A stretch of DNA of 64,000 nt, taken from contig CM041292.1 in assembly GCA_023052935.1 (NCBI GenBank), positions 88,085,169 through 88,149,168 on the forward strand. Direction: 5' to 3'. A program made the position numbers and the translations under genes. Source of the DNA: Piezodorus guildinii. Lineage: Eukaryota > Arthropoda > Insecta > Hemiptera > Pentatomidae. Below, one piece after another: positions 1 through 11,718 of the stretch. Numbering within the stretch: position 1 is the stretch's first letter; the number at the start of each line of letters is the position of its first letter. The notes beneath the pieces were generated by a model, which was given only the letters and a program-made list of their open reading frames with translations, did not search any database and was not told where the DNA came from.

Positions 1-40
1 AATATGAAAGTGTTTGATAACTGACCGAAGGATAAAACTG

Positions 41-44
<4 letters not shown>

Positions 45-133
<89 letters not shown>
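45..133. repeat. 89-nt uninterrupted poly(T) run
   Basis: This is an unbroken run of about 89 T. It could be the poly(A) tail of a retroelement on the minus strand, but the flanking bases do not match any LINE tail in this window. The length also makes it prone to assembly or polishing error. Confidence 0.9.
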
Positions 134-135
<2 letters not shown>

Positions 136-934
136 AAACATTAACTTTTTAACACCGTTGGAAAGCGAAAAATTTAGTAAAAATGTTTTCTAGCATAAGG
201 TAATAGAAAAACACGAAAAGGGTTAGAAATAAACTTAAATTATTTTTTTACATAATGCCTTTCATTGTTATATTTTTTAATATGAAATAAAGGTTTTCAT
301 CGAAAAAATAGATTGATTTATTTTTAAGTTTATTTGACAATTGAATTCGAGTGAAAGTTGTACGTTAGACAACCAGATTTTTATTTGTACTTATTATTAA
401 TTTATAAAAAACTGCTAAAATATGAGATGACATAGTCTGATGCGAGCACCGAACTAATTTTTGTAAATATAATATAACCCTTCTTAGATCTTTTTTTTTT
501 TATAAAAAAAGAAAGAAGGGAAAAAACTTTTATAATTTATTTTTCATCTTTTATTTTTCTGTTTGAAGAAAGGGAAGAGAAAACTAATATGGATAATGGG
601 ATTTAGCCCCCTGAGCTTGCTAACGACTAAAAGATATCTAGAATCGGGGGCGATATCTCAGAGCAATCGATGGCCGGAGCTGAGCCGGCTTTGGCTCGCC
701 CTCAACTCAGACCCGACCGCTGTTTTCACTTCCTAAAATCTGGTAAACAAACTGAGGAAAATATTTTTTTAGATGAAAAGCGAAGGCGCAATTATGAATA
801 ACTAATAATAATCATCAAAATGGTTGTTTTATCCTCCAAGTGATTTTACTAATATTCAATCTTTATTTAAATTTTTGTTTGAATAAGTGATCAAAGAATC
901 AAACTAATATGGATATATAATTTATAGCTTAGAC
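134..934. other. AT-rich stretch without a recognisable gene
   Basis: No coding frame is convincing. Positions about 152-185 carry the 'ccgttggaaag' motif shared with the foldback family at 3.6-4.5 kb. Positions about 600-745 form a GC-richer islet with CCGG/GCC-rich short inverted segments that I cannot assign to a family. Confidence 0.5.

Positions 935-973
<39 letters not shown>
935..973. repeat. Compound (TA)n(TG)n microsatellite
   Basis: A run of TA dinucleotides to about 951 passes directly into TG dinucleotides to about 973. Confidence 0.9.
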
Positions 974-1106
974 ATAACGGACTTTTGATGTGTGTACAAA
1001 ATCGCTAATTATAAGGTATTCGTCAGCGTTCCATTACCTTTGACGACATTTTTATAAGATAGATAATTAATAACATTATTTTTCTGTTACTGAAGAAAAG
1101 TTTTGG

Positions 1107-1441
1107 TATGATTAAGAAAAAAAAACCAACCACTACAACCCACTGAGGGTCTTGGGCTCAGTGCATATAAAGATTCGTACTGTTTCTGGGCCAACTGCCG
1201 TGCAATAAGGTGATTAGGCCTTGATCACGCCCAGCCGACAGTTTTTGTTTCCATTCGGTTACCCACTTTATAGAGGCTGGTATGCCCCAGGAGGGTCTCA
1301 TACCCTAGGGTCCCTCCCCCTCCGCTGAATTAACAATATAATAATAATATTCGGACTACACCGGGATTCTAACCCAGAATCCGGAGAACAATAGACTAGT
1401 GCTCTATTCACAAGACCACGCTGCTGCCCAGGTGTATGATT
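1107..1441 (-). mobile_element. tRNA-derived SINE, family S1, with target duplication
   Basis: Read on the minus strand, this is the same element as the SINEs at 22.2, 24.9 and 54.3 kb. It has a tRNA-like head with an A-box near 1410-1425 and a B-box-like segment near 1361-1378 (read here as a degenerate form of GGTTCGAATCC). A body with 'gagaccctcct' and 'cctctataaagtgggt'-type blocks follows, ending in a T-tail (A run at 1117-1125 on the + strand). The 8-bp target duplication GTATGATT lies at 1107-1114 and 1434-1441. It would have been transcribed by RNA polymerase III and mobilised by a LINE. It encodes no protein. Confidence 0.88.
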
Positions 1442-3640
1442 TAGATCGTTATTACATGTGTAATTAATAACTTTAGGAAATTATTGCATTTCTAAAACCA
1501 TTAGAATTTTAAAATAATTGACCAAAATTTAATACAAAAATACCTTTAGTAGAAATACCTCTTGGAAATCAACGTCTCATAAACACTTTTTGTCTTTTAG
1601 TTCATTATAGAATTATTTTGTAGTTTACATTTGCATATTACAATAATTTACATAACACAAAAAATAAGGAGACGTTCGTTCATCAATAAATTACACAATA
1701 AAAAAGAAAACGTATTAAAATATGTGTGGTCCTCCACTAGCGTTAATAAAGTGAAATCATCCCAAAAAGTCTCATTAAACACACTGAATTAAAAGGTCCA
1801 CAATGTTGGTCTAAACGTCGGCACACAGAAAATAAATCATAAAAAAAATACACTAATGAATTAAATCTTATTAGTGTGTTTTTCTTGATGACCGCACCAT
1901 CAACCGAATTTCCATCCATATTCTCAACGGTCAACAATTACTTCATCTCTGTAAATAATTTACGTATTTAAAATCCATAAACGCCTAATATTGACTCTAA
2001 TGTACGAGTATTCCGCTGTCAAATAAATTGTTAACAAAAATTGTTTTTTGTCCTTGAAAGCACAATATAAAAATTTCTGATGGAAATACATAGATATGAG
2101 CTTTCTGTCATCGTAAAACAGTATTGGAAAAATAAACGAATAATAAAAAGAAAATTAGAAAACACTTCTTCAAGAGAAAATTAATTTAAAGTATCTAATA
2201 GTAGCTGAACAGTAATTAAAAAGAAACGATTGAATTATTTCTGTTCCTTTCATGTTAATATTTAAAAAAATAAATAAACGACACTGTATTACAAATGTAA
2301 CAAGAATATATTTATTATAGTATTTTTTAACCGTCTGTTTGGTAAGAAAATTTATTTCCTAATAGTACTTATTTCATATACTGAGTTTCGATTATATTAT
2401 CTACGCATATAATGTTGGAATGCACATTTTTTTTTTTTAATAATTGGTAATAACCCACTAAACTAATGGTCTTCTCTTCTGTTTAACTTAAAGAAATCAA
2501 CACCACTGTTATTTTAAATGACTGAACCTAGCTTAAATGAGTGATCCATTTATATATCACGCGAATTATTAATGTTTCAAAGTAAAAAAAAAAAAATTTC
2601 TGAAAGTGGCTAGAGCTCTTAAGCCCTACCAACCTACGTGCCTGTATTTATATGAGAGTCGTGTTTTTAAAACATTTTTTATGTCTAAATGATCTCATTA
2701 TAATAATTTTTCGTTGTTATGAACTTTAGGGCGGAATTATATTTAATGATAATATAACATAAATCGGACTTCATATTCCACTATGTTCTATTTAGGTTTT
2801 GACTTGATTTTCACGGTTAACGTTATGATCGGTTTTACATTATTTCAATCTCTTCTATAAAGAAACCTGATATTATTTGTGTTAAAGGTAAGGCTCAAGC
2901 ACACTAAAAGACTTTTCTTAATCGATTGACTTGTTCGTTTTTCTTTTAAGCATATCAAATCTGAAATTTTATATTGTGTTATATGTTTATATAACTGTGG
3001 AAAAATTATCTATTCCTTATTATTCTATTAGGTTGTAAAATAATTTGTAGCGTTTTTCAATTTAATCCTCTCTGTGATTATAGCGTCATGTTGACTTGGT
3101 CAATAAAGTCTACATATTCTGAGAAAGGTGCTTTTATACATTAGTTTCAACCGAGCTTTCTTTTTTTTCAAGCGGTATTTTGCTTGCTCAAAATGAAAAA
3201 AAAAAAAAAAATTCATGCTCGTCATATTTATTTTATTATACCAAAATACTAAAATCTCTCACAGACGGTAACAAAATTAGCTGTTTGTACGGCGATGATA
3301 TCTTACCGCAAAGCACTGTAGGTGATTTGCTCGGTGCAGAAACCCTGAAATTTTGACTTCGAAGGCGCAAAGCGCTCGAGTCGTCTTCAACTGTTAAAGA
3401 CATAATTACCTGAAATATGGCGAAATGGGTCATATATCATTGATTAAAAATATTTACTAGGATCAGAAGTTTTTTATTGAAATCATCAGTAAAAAAACGC
3501 TATGAATTTATTTTACAACTTAATATAAACGAATTATTTATCTAGAAAGTATTTTTTTGTGCGTATATTATATTAGATAGGATTACGACCGATGAAGGCA
3601 TAGTGAGTTTAAAAAAAAAATCTGCTCGGTGCAACACACG
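1442..3640. other. AT-rich stretch, no gene seen
   Basis: I see no supportable gene. Positions 1557-1590 carry 'cttggaaatcaacgtctc', the terminal motif of the inverted-repeat element at 42.6-43.0 kb, so this may be a solo end of that family. Short open frames here are not protein-like. Confidence 0.5.
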
Positions 3641-4512
3641 ACTTTCACTTACCTGTTTCAACGATTAGAATTTACAAATACATAGAGTGAAAATGAAGAA
3701 ACCATTAAAGAATTAATTAAATTGAATTTCTATAGCGATGTGTTTTATTAAAAAATCTATTATATTATTATCTAAAATAATCAGTTAGTTTTTTAGGCTT
3801 TTCATCACTCTTTATTAACTTTTAAAGCTTGTTTATAAGATAATATTTTTTTCTAAAATCTTTGGCTTTCCAACGGTATATAGAACATGTATATGACTCT
3901 TCTTATGTTCAAAGGCAAAAAATTGCATTAAAAAAATATTTTTTCAGTTTTCTCCTATTGTTTTCTTTGAAATTCGCACAACTTACATATTTGAGAAGAA
4001 ATATTTAAAAATCAGCATTTAATGTCGATATTTTAATTTTCTTCCTCTAAAGTCATAATTTTGAAATTCTCAAAAATGACCAGTTATCTTATGAGATTGT
4101 AAATACACCTAAATATGTAATTTGTGCGATTTTCAAACAAAACAATAGGAGAAATGTAATAAATATTTTTTAATGCCATTTTTTGCTTTGAACATAGAAG
4201 AGTCATATACATTTTCTATATACCGTTGGAAAGGCCAAAGATTTTAGATAAAGAATATTATTTAACACAAGCTTAAAAGTTTATAAAGCTGGATGATAAG
4301 CTTGTCTTAAATATAAAATTTCAGTTGCATAGGACTTTTCGTTTCCGCCCGGAGTTACCACACACACACAGACCTTTTTGCGGGTCTTGGTTATTTGGAC
4401 TCAGGGAACCTAAAACGTGTATTTCGTTGAAAACTGGAATTAAAAAAATTTCGCGATCGAAATACTTTTCCGTACTATATATTTCATATATAGGTAAGTG
4501 AAAGTAAAAGAA
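3641..4512. mobile_element. Foldback/TIR repeat (family R1) with long inverted arms
   Basis: Two long segments are inverted copies of each other. The left arm spans about 3803-3992 and the right arm about 4102-4300, with roughly 110 nt between. They share blocks such as 'ccaacggtatatagaa', 'tctcctattgttt' and 'aatctttggc' in opposite orientation. The outer ends also match as inverted repeats: 'ctttcacttacctg' near 3641 and the complement of 'ataggtaagtgaaag' near 4490-4507. Related copies are at about 10.5, 26.8, 41.6 and 49.6 kb. No transposase is visible, so this is a non-autonomous foldback or MITE-like element of unknown superfamily. Confidence 0.7.
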
Positions 4513-4659
4513 TATCATTATTATTACTGAGTATTTATATTTTAAATGTTGGAATGTTTTTAATCATGGTTGCCAAATAACCTCAAATATTGCATTCACT
4601 AAATAAAATTTATTTACATCTCGAGTTTTTTTTATAAGCTAAGAAGGTATGCAATCCCG

Positions 4660-4914
4660 ATGTGGTTAGACATAAAGAGATATCGCGATTATGGAGATAA
4701 AATAAACCAACAAAGAATGACCGTCCCATTCCAAATCCGAATGTTTGAGAACATGGTTACAGAGCACTGTATAGCAAAAAGCAATGTGTGCCAGGGTTGC
4801 TCTCATTATGACTACAAAGCTGAACTTAATGGTGATAAATTTCTTGTAATCGGAAGAGCTATAGGAATTAGAAGCCGTGCAGTTAATAACACCGCCGTCC
4901 AATCTGAATATTAA
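4660..4914 (+). other. Unrecognised 84-codon open frame
   Basis: An ATG-started frame of 84 codons has a varied, protein-like composition. It has four cysteines, including a CxxC (VCQGCSHY), and few low-complexity runs, unlike most open frames in this window. A pyrimidine-rich stretch and an AG lie just upstream (4626-4645), which would suit a 3' splice site. I do not recognise the protein. It could be a small exon, part of an unfamiliar element, or chance. The opposite strand is also open across the same bases, which weakens the case. Confidence 0.2.
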
Positions 4915-4925
4915 ACTCAGCAAGA

Positions 4926-6428
4926 TGATGTATTGCCTCTCTTGTACAGCAATATCTGTGTATATTATACTAGGGCTTTGGGTTGAAGGGATTTTAACGG
5001 TGTATGTAGGACATTAAGAAGCTCACTTAGAGTGATACTAACAACTCATTTTGTAATTATATTGCTTTGTGAAATACCAATTTATGTAAATTTTGTTTGT
5101 AAAAAAGTCTGCCAATTACATCAGTGTTGCTATGTTTTAAATTAGGTATATCAGGAGCATCAAATGAGAATAAATAATACGTTTGTCATTCATAAGCAGA
5201 AGTATGAAATTCCTTTAAAGAGAATGGAATTCCAGAAATTTAATATAAACTATTTTTGAGCAAACTACTATTCTCAAACTTTGTGCGCGAAAGAAGTAGC
5301 CATATTTTTTAATAAAGAAGTGACTATGAAAATACGATTGCTCTTCCGCAAGCAAAGGCAGAACAAGAAACTGACTTTATATCATTTTACACTTAACAGA
5401 AACTATCTTCCGAAATTAGACCTAATTAGAACCATTTTCAAAGTATAACGAAAAATACGTTTCCTTGAAAAGTTGTTGCATACAAAAAATATATAAGCGA
5501 ATTAAATAAAAATTACAATAGCCACTTCCATACTAAATATTCAACCTTTCTTTAGCTATGGTCCTGATCAGAAATAGGATTTAATAAAGGGAAAATACAA
5601 TCCCTGTATTGTAAATTTTAATAAGATTGAATTTTTTTTTTAATTTGTTATGTCCGTAATATGAATTAGAAAAGCGACAAACAGGACAAAAATCAAACAG
5701 ATAAATAAATAAAAATATATTATTATTTTAACTTATTTAAAATTAGTTCAGTACAGGAGGCCAAACAATACAAGGATTACTACATCTAAGATTAAAAATA
5801 AATATGGGAACCTCGAAAATCTAGAAAGAAATACCGAGTCAAAAATGATGGATCTCTTCCATTTTAAACCGTATTCTAGTTACAGTGAATGTCAATTGTT
5901 AAGAATCCTTAAAACGAGAATGGCGACTTTAACTTAGGATAAAAAATAATTAAATCAGTCCTTAAAATATGAAAATCGGGCATATCCTTCGAAATAGTAA
6001 AATTAGTCCTTTCAGAGCGTTACACCTTCTTAACACAACACAGATTTACTATGATTCTTCGTTAAATATATACTGTAATCAGTAAAATAGTACATTTGCA
6101 TAAGATATATAGCTTATCGCAAGTATTCTGTACTCATTTTGCCGACTGATCAGTCATTATGCTTAAGAGACAAAAAGAGCTAATTTATTTTCGGTATCTG
6201 ACCTGAATTTCATATCTTATCTGTCTAGCATAACATGTCTGGTTCATGATTTATTTTATTTAATGTATAAGTAGCTTCCCATTTTAAGGAGATTTACTTT
6301 AAATATGAAATTTAACTTTTTTGAATAATATCAAAATTCTACCCATTAAGTATAAACAATCTATTTTAAATTTCACTAACAGCTACTTATTAAACCTCTT
6401 AACATACAGAAATTATATCTGAGTGTGT
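4926..6428. other. AT-rich stretch, no gene seen
   Basis: I found no coding frame, RNA gene or repeat that I can name in this interval. Confidence 0.5.
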
Positions 6429-6680
6429 AGCGGGGTAGCTCAGTCGTTAGGTCAATGGACAACAGATCTTCAAGTTTCAGATCTAAAAAAATTATTTAAA
6501 AATTTATTTTACCTGTATTCATATAGCCGTCCTGAATCGGGTTTACATCAGGAATCTGTGTGTTTACAAAAAATTTTGGGCAAAACCTAGTGTTTCGTCC
6601 CTAATTTCTATGACTGTTGTAAAAAAAAACATTAAAATTGGACAGATTGTAATATTGTTCAATAAGAATTGTTTCTATAT
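6429..6680 (+). mobile_element. SINE-like repeat (S4) with LINE A''-type tail
   Basis: The 5' part resembles a decayed tRNA: an A-box-like 'tagctcagtcgttagg' near 6436 and a weak B-box-like 'agtttcagatc' near 6473. The 3' part near 6638-6665 reads 'acagattgtaatattgttc' followed by AATAA, essentially the 3' terminus of the LINE A'' copies at 18.25 kb and 59.6 kb. A head of the same type occurs on the minus strand at 51.57 kb. A tRNA-LINE composite is the simplest reading, but two independent fragments lying side by side cannot be excluded. Confidence 0.5.
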
Positions 6681-8653
6681 AAAAAAAAAAAATATTGGTC
6701 TTTTGGCGATTTCAAAAATCGTCTTAAAACATATATTAATTTTTAAAAACTACAATATATTACAAATAAATATATTTAGAAGAAGAAAGTTTAAAGAACA
6801 ATTAAATAAAAAAAAAAATTATATTATTAACTTTTATAACAATGATCATTTTTTTTTTTTTTTTTTTTTTTATCCATGTGTACATTTTTCATATTTCTTC
6901 ATTGCTCGACTTAAAGGACCGGTTTTTCTTCCGTTCAATATTTGAATAAGTTAAAAAAAGAATAATTTAATAATAATAATATCTTAATGTTAATAATAAT
7001 TTCTTTATGATATTTTAATAAGTTTTAACATTTTGATGACATGATAGATATTAAGCATAACATTTTATTAGTAAAATTTGATATAGAAAATTATTCGGCA
7101 TTGTTAAATTTGTTCCCTTTTGTTTATTCATTCGACAATAAGAACGGTTTCAGGTGCTAAGTTTAGTTAAACCATTGTTGTTTTTCGCTAATAGTAAAAT
7201 AAACCTTTTGATTCAAAAACATATTAAGAATCCTAAATTGAACAAAATAAAATAATGAAAGGATTTCTATGAATATCAAAATATTTATAACGGCTACAAA
7301 TTTAAAGACTCAATTAATACCGATGACTTTGTATGTTAGTATATTCTAAGATATAAGTAATAACTTTAGAAAATAATTTAATTAAGCCATCAGTTATTTT
7401 CCTAAGATGTTGATCAATCGGCAGTCGGAAGTAGGTGAGTTAGATGATAACAAAGAAAAATGCTCAATCTGGCCAAAGTGACAAATCGATATTTATACAA
7501 CCCTAAGACCTTTGTAGTCAAAGAGTAAACGAATGAGGCGGTCTTTGCTATGAGGTTCTATTTTTAAACTTCTTTTCTGCCGGGCAAACGAATGACTCCC
7601 CCGACGACGGGAATAACAATTCATTAATTCAAGTTGATAATTAAGGACACTTATCGCGTAGGCTCCGTGAATAGTTGGAACTTTTGGAATCTTTTCAATT
7701 GTAGGCTCGGTTAAGATGTATCGCTATTTTACACCTCGATTTAAAATATTAATGTGCACTGTAGAACGGAGACATGTCACGATAATGGAACAACAGGCAT
7801 AATAAGTCTCTAAAGTGATGCCTCTTTTACGAGTTAATTATCTGAATATATTACTGAGGACATGAAATTTATTTTATTGTAGGAATAGAGATTGAATTTG
7901 ATAATTAAGCATTAAATAAATATCATTCTGGAAACAGGAGAAGTTAGTAATATACATTTATAAGGAAACTTAGGGAATATAATATCATTATTTCATAAAA
8001 ACCTCTGCGAAGTATTACACAATGGTATATTATTTAAAAATAACTTTATTGCGGTGTAAGACTCAATATAACTGCGTAGATATGTAGAGAAAGATGAGCA
8101 AAATAAAAATTGCCTATCACCACTGCTAAGTTTAAATCTCTATATCTCGCTATATCTCAGCTCTTTCTAAACCGATTTTAATGATTCTTTATGCGTTTTG
8201 TAGGAAATTCGATTATCTATTTATAAGAACATAATTATTAATTCTTTTGGTTTATTTATCCAAAAACTTTATACACATTTTTGGTATTTATAAATTCGTG
8301 CAGAGAACATATGGATTTTTTAGTTGGTTTCTACATATCTTGAAACATAAGACCTAAAATTTTGAGGAGGGATAATTTTTTTTCTTTTTGGTCGATTATT
8401 GAAAATAATAAACCGAAACAAGATATAAAATTTCCGAGAATATTATTATAAAAGACGTTAATAAAATGCCTATGAATATTGTAAATTCATCATTCGGGTT
8501 CTACTTATCTTGAACCTTGACACTTAAGACAGGAGAATGAATTCGTTTTTCTTTTTTCTTGGTCAATTGGAAAGGTTCATTATTGAAGATAATAAACCAA
8601 AATATTACATGACAAAAAAACCCATCTTCAATCTTAAGAATTTTCTTAATTAT
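6681..8653. other. AT-rich stretch, no gene seen
   Basis: There is a T run at 6849-6870 and a slightly less AT-rich section at about 7390-7790, but nothing codes convincingly. At 8125-8200 'ctatatctcagctc...aaccgatttt' resembles dispersed insect repeats of unknown class. Confidence 0.5.
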
Positions 8654-8801
8654 AAATAATCGAGAGTCAGTCGTTTTTGTTAATATTTTAATTTTGCCGA
8701 CGTTTCGGCTCAAACTTGTGAGCCATCATCAGGGCATTACAGTGCCATTTCAAGCTTGAACTGAACGACTGACAAACAAAAAGACTGACTCTCGATTATT
8801 T
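8654..8801 (-). mobile_element. Small palindromic element with hammerhead-like core
   Basis: The two ends are inverted copies: 'aaataatcgagagtcagtc' at 8654-8672 and its complement at about 8783-8801, extended by a T-rich/A-rich stretch. Between them, on the minus strand, sits CTGATGA - hairpin - GAAACGTC (see the RNA motif entry). Elements with the same core lie at 27.8 and 52.5 kb. No protein is encoded. Confidence 0.7.
8696..8735 (-). ncRNA. Hammerhead-like RNA motif
   Basis: Reading the minus strand: GCC (8735-8733), CTGATGA (8732-8726), a hairpin with a 5-bp stem GGCTC/GAGCC and 8-nt loop (8724-8707), GAAAC (8706-8702), GTC (8701-8699), GGC (8698-8696). GCC/GGC (plus one flanking U-A pair) would form helix I, ACGT would form a very short helix III best satisfied by pairing between two copies, and GTC is a proper cleavage triplet. 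One U lies between CTGATGA and helix II, which departs from the canonical hammerhead. Activity is therefore uncertain. Confidence 0.38.
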
Positions 8802-10371
8802 CTACTAACGATAATTTCTACAGTTGACTATACACCCTCAATATAATGAATTTTCTATTTACACAGTTATTTTAGTTATTTTAAAATAAAAGTTTTCCAG
8901 AAACAGAAACTTGAAGATCCACGCTATCGACAAACAGCCAAAATCCGTGTATCTCGATCGATATGTCACAATACTTGTACACACCACTGATTCCATAAGG
9001 ACACTATCATATTTATTTAAAAAGTACTGGTTATATGATATTCTTCCCGCAAGCGGTAAAATTTTTCAGCTAGAAGATCATTTTACGCTTATAAAGAACT
9101 AGAAACAATAAAATATACGAATTGAAATAGTTTCGGTGAAAAAAAAAAGAAAGAAAATATTTATTTAACATATTTACAATATCACATTTTATAAAAATAA
9201 TTCCGGATATTTACTTTTTCATTACAATGCTTTATAACTCTTACCATATTTGTTTAACTCAAATTTTGATAAATTGTAGGAATTAAAAAAAAAAAAACCT
9301 AAATAAACCGCAAATTATATTAATTAAACAGGATATGTTTGGTTCTTTTATGCGTATAGCGGTTGAGTGTGGTTTTATCATAATTGCCGAAATAATATTA
9401 TAATTATGATAATATTCTGTATTAGACAATTTTTTAAAGCTATCCTTCAGTCAAAATTTACTTTGGATTTTGCGTATATATATATATATTTCCTATTATG
9501 AGATCTAGCTCTGATAAAATCTTCGTGTAGCGGGAATAACTGGTGATGATTCCCATAAATATAGTTCTATTCTTCAAAGTTCTGTAATTTGTTTTAAAAC
9601 TCATGCTCCTCGACAGTTCATTTTTTGGTCACAGCATCTTTTTTTTTTTTTTTTCATTAAAATACGAATACATTTTTAAGTATTATTACTTAGTATTTAG
9701 GACTTTCTTATTGATTGGTTTAATTATGTAGGATGACTATGCTCTTTCATAAAATTATATATAAATATAAGACCAATAACTATAGGATAGAAGTAGTTTC
9801 TACAATAGTAAAATATAAAAAGTATATACATAATACATTAGCTTCTTCTCTAATGTATTTTTATTTATCCATACAGTGGATATCTGTATTCCGGTAACAT
9901 TTGAATAGGCCTAAGCTGGCTGGAAACGTAGAAGACCGTTATTTGTGTCTCCTCGGGGACGATTCACTTTCCAAAGGAACAATATTTCGTTTTATTGCTG
10001 GGGTTCCCTTTCCAATATCATTCCTTGCCCCGACCACATATTTTCTAAATCCTACTAGGAAAGAGGGAGGAACCCGAGTAACTATCCCAGGGATAACATG
10101 AAATACTTAGTCACTATAAGATATTTTTTTAAATTCAAATCAACTGAGAATAATGCTTTAGACGAACTAAGGAAGCTGTGACGTCTTGATATTTGCTGAT
10201 GCATGAGTTCTCTTATTTCTTAATCTCTTGAACCATGATCATCTTATGTCTATGCATCATTGGATATTGATGTTTGCTATTTCCATCAAATAATTAAAAT
10301 TATAATAAGAAGTTATTTTATAAATACATTATTTTAATTTGAAGTTAGAACTACTAATAAAGGGTTGTTAA

Positions 10372-10376
<5 letters not shown>
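8802..10376. other. AT-rich stretch, no gene seen
   Basis: Two short open frames (8911-9102 and 9901-10101) show no recognisable family. The 9.9-10.1 kb segment is less AT-rich than its surroundings and could be an unidentified repeat. Confidence 0.45.

Positions 10377-10437
<61 letters not shown>
10377..10437. repeat. (AT)n microsatellite
   Basis: About 60 nt of nearly pure AT dinucleotides. It gives spurious open frames rich in Ile-Tyr. Confidence 0.95.
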
Positions 10438-10438
<1 letters not shown>

Positions 10439-10539
10439 CTTTTTTTTATTCTTCCATATATTATTAGTATATCAAAGTTTCGGTGCTCATTCCCTCTCCT
10501 CAAAATAGACGATTCAAAATCTGGTGTGGGCATCACACG

Positions 10540-10775
10540 ATTTTCACTTACCTTGGTTGGTAAAATCAAGAGTTCAAAAGGTTTAAAAGCCCAATGCATT
10601 ATATTGAGTTTCGTTGGAAACAAATGTTTTAGATTAAATAATTTAACAATAGTAAATTGTTATCTACAACAGTTAGTTAATTTTATCCACCTTTTATCAC
10701 TCTTCATTACATTTCACAACTTTGTGTAAAAGATAATATTTTGTCTAAAATCTTTAGCTTCCCAACGGTACATTA
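10540..10775 (+). repeat. Foldback family R1 fragment
   Basis: It begins with 'gattttcacttacctt' and contains 'gtctaaaatctttagc' and 'cccaacggtaca', matching the left arm of the element at 3.6-4.0 kb. The mariner remnant begins directly downstream. Confidence 0.6.
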
Positions 10776-10861
10776 TACATACGCGTTGTGTTAAAAAAAT
10801 AAGACGACTTTGTATTTTTAAGAAAAAATATGTATTTATTTATCAATATTTATGTTGTCCC

Positions 10862-11475
10862 CTACAAAGTAATCCCCCTCAGATACAACACACTTATGCC
10901 AACGGTTTTTCCAATCCTCAAAGCACTTTTCGGTATAGCCTTGAGGTCTTCCAGCGAAGCATTCTTTATTTCCTCAATCGTTGCAAATCTCCGTCCTTTC
11001 ATAGGTATCTTTAGTTTTGCGAACAAGAAAAAGTCATATGGGGCCAAATCCGGTGAATATGGTGGCTGAGGCATGATTGTGGTGTTGTTTTTGGCCAAAA
11101 AATCTCTCACAAGCAAAGATGATTTTCATGGCAAATTCAAATTTCATGGCACGAGCCAAGCGATATACCGACATCCTAAACAAATTTTCTGATAGTGATT
11201 CGACGTTTTTCCAAAACAATTTTCTTCACTGCTCGAACGTTTTCATCAGTTGTTGACGTGCTTGGGCGTCCAGAGCGAGGCTCGTCATTAGCATCTTCCC
11301 GGCCATCTTGGAAGAGTTTGTACCACTTGTAAACATTTTTTTTTACCGTTTTGGTTAAAATCTTAAAATGGTGCAAAATGCATGGTATAAAGTGGCTCTT
11401 CGGGTTCGTCGATTTCAATGGAATTACAATTGAATTAAATTGAAGAATAATTCTATTAAGCCGCATAAATAACAA
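10862..11475 (-). pseudogene. mariner-family transposase, internally deleted
   Basis: Minus-strand frames give two blocks of a mariner (DD34D) transposase. The N-terminal part (about 11475-11220) has the helix-turn-helix end and linker, with WYKLFQDGRED and SGRPSTSTTDENV. The C-terminal part (about 11116-10862) has YSPDLAPYDFFLF, which carries the third catalytic aspartate, followed by GRRFATIEEI. The central region with the first two catalytic aspartates is missing, and the joins between blocks are out of frame. Members are usually about 345 residues; roughly half remains. The element itself probably spans about 10790-11450, but I could not pair its terminal repeats. It cannot transpose on its own. 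Confidence 0.88.
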
Positions 11476-11674
11476 AAGTAAGAGAAAATAAATTTTATAG
11501 TTATAATTTTGATTTATAAATTTTATTCATAACAAAACACGGAATATTAGTATAAAATGGTTTATTATTATCTAATAGTCGTGTATTTTAAATATAATAA
11601 CTTTTATAAGTAGAAAGAGACGTTTAGGACGTTTTTTAATAATTACTTCATTGTATTAGCTGAATAGGTAATAT

Positions 11675-11677
11675 GAT

Positions 11678-11718
<41 letters not shown>

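Noticed and set aside
6610..6945. 111-codon open frame
   Set aside because: Lysine/Asn/Ile/Phe-rich translation of A- and T-rich sequence, including a T run; composition alone explains it.
10354..10623. Open frame containing an Ile-Tyr repeat (also at 59424-59624 and 60970-61176)
   Set aside because: These are translations of (AT)n microsatellites, not genes.
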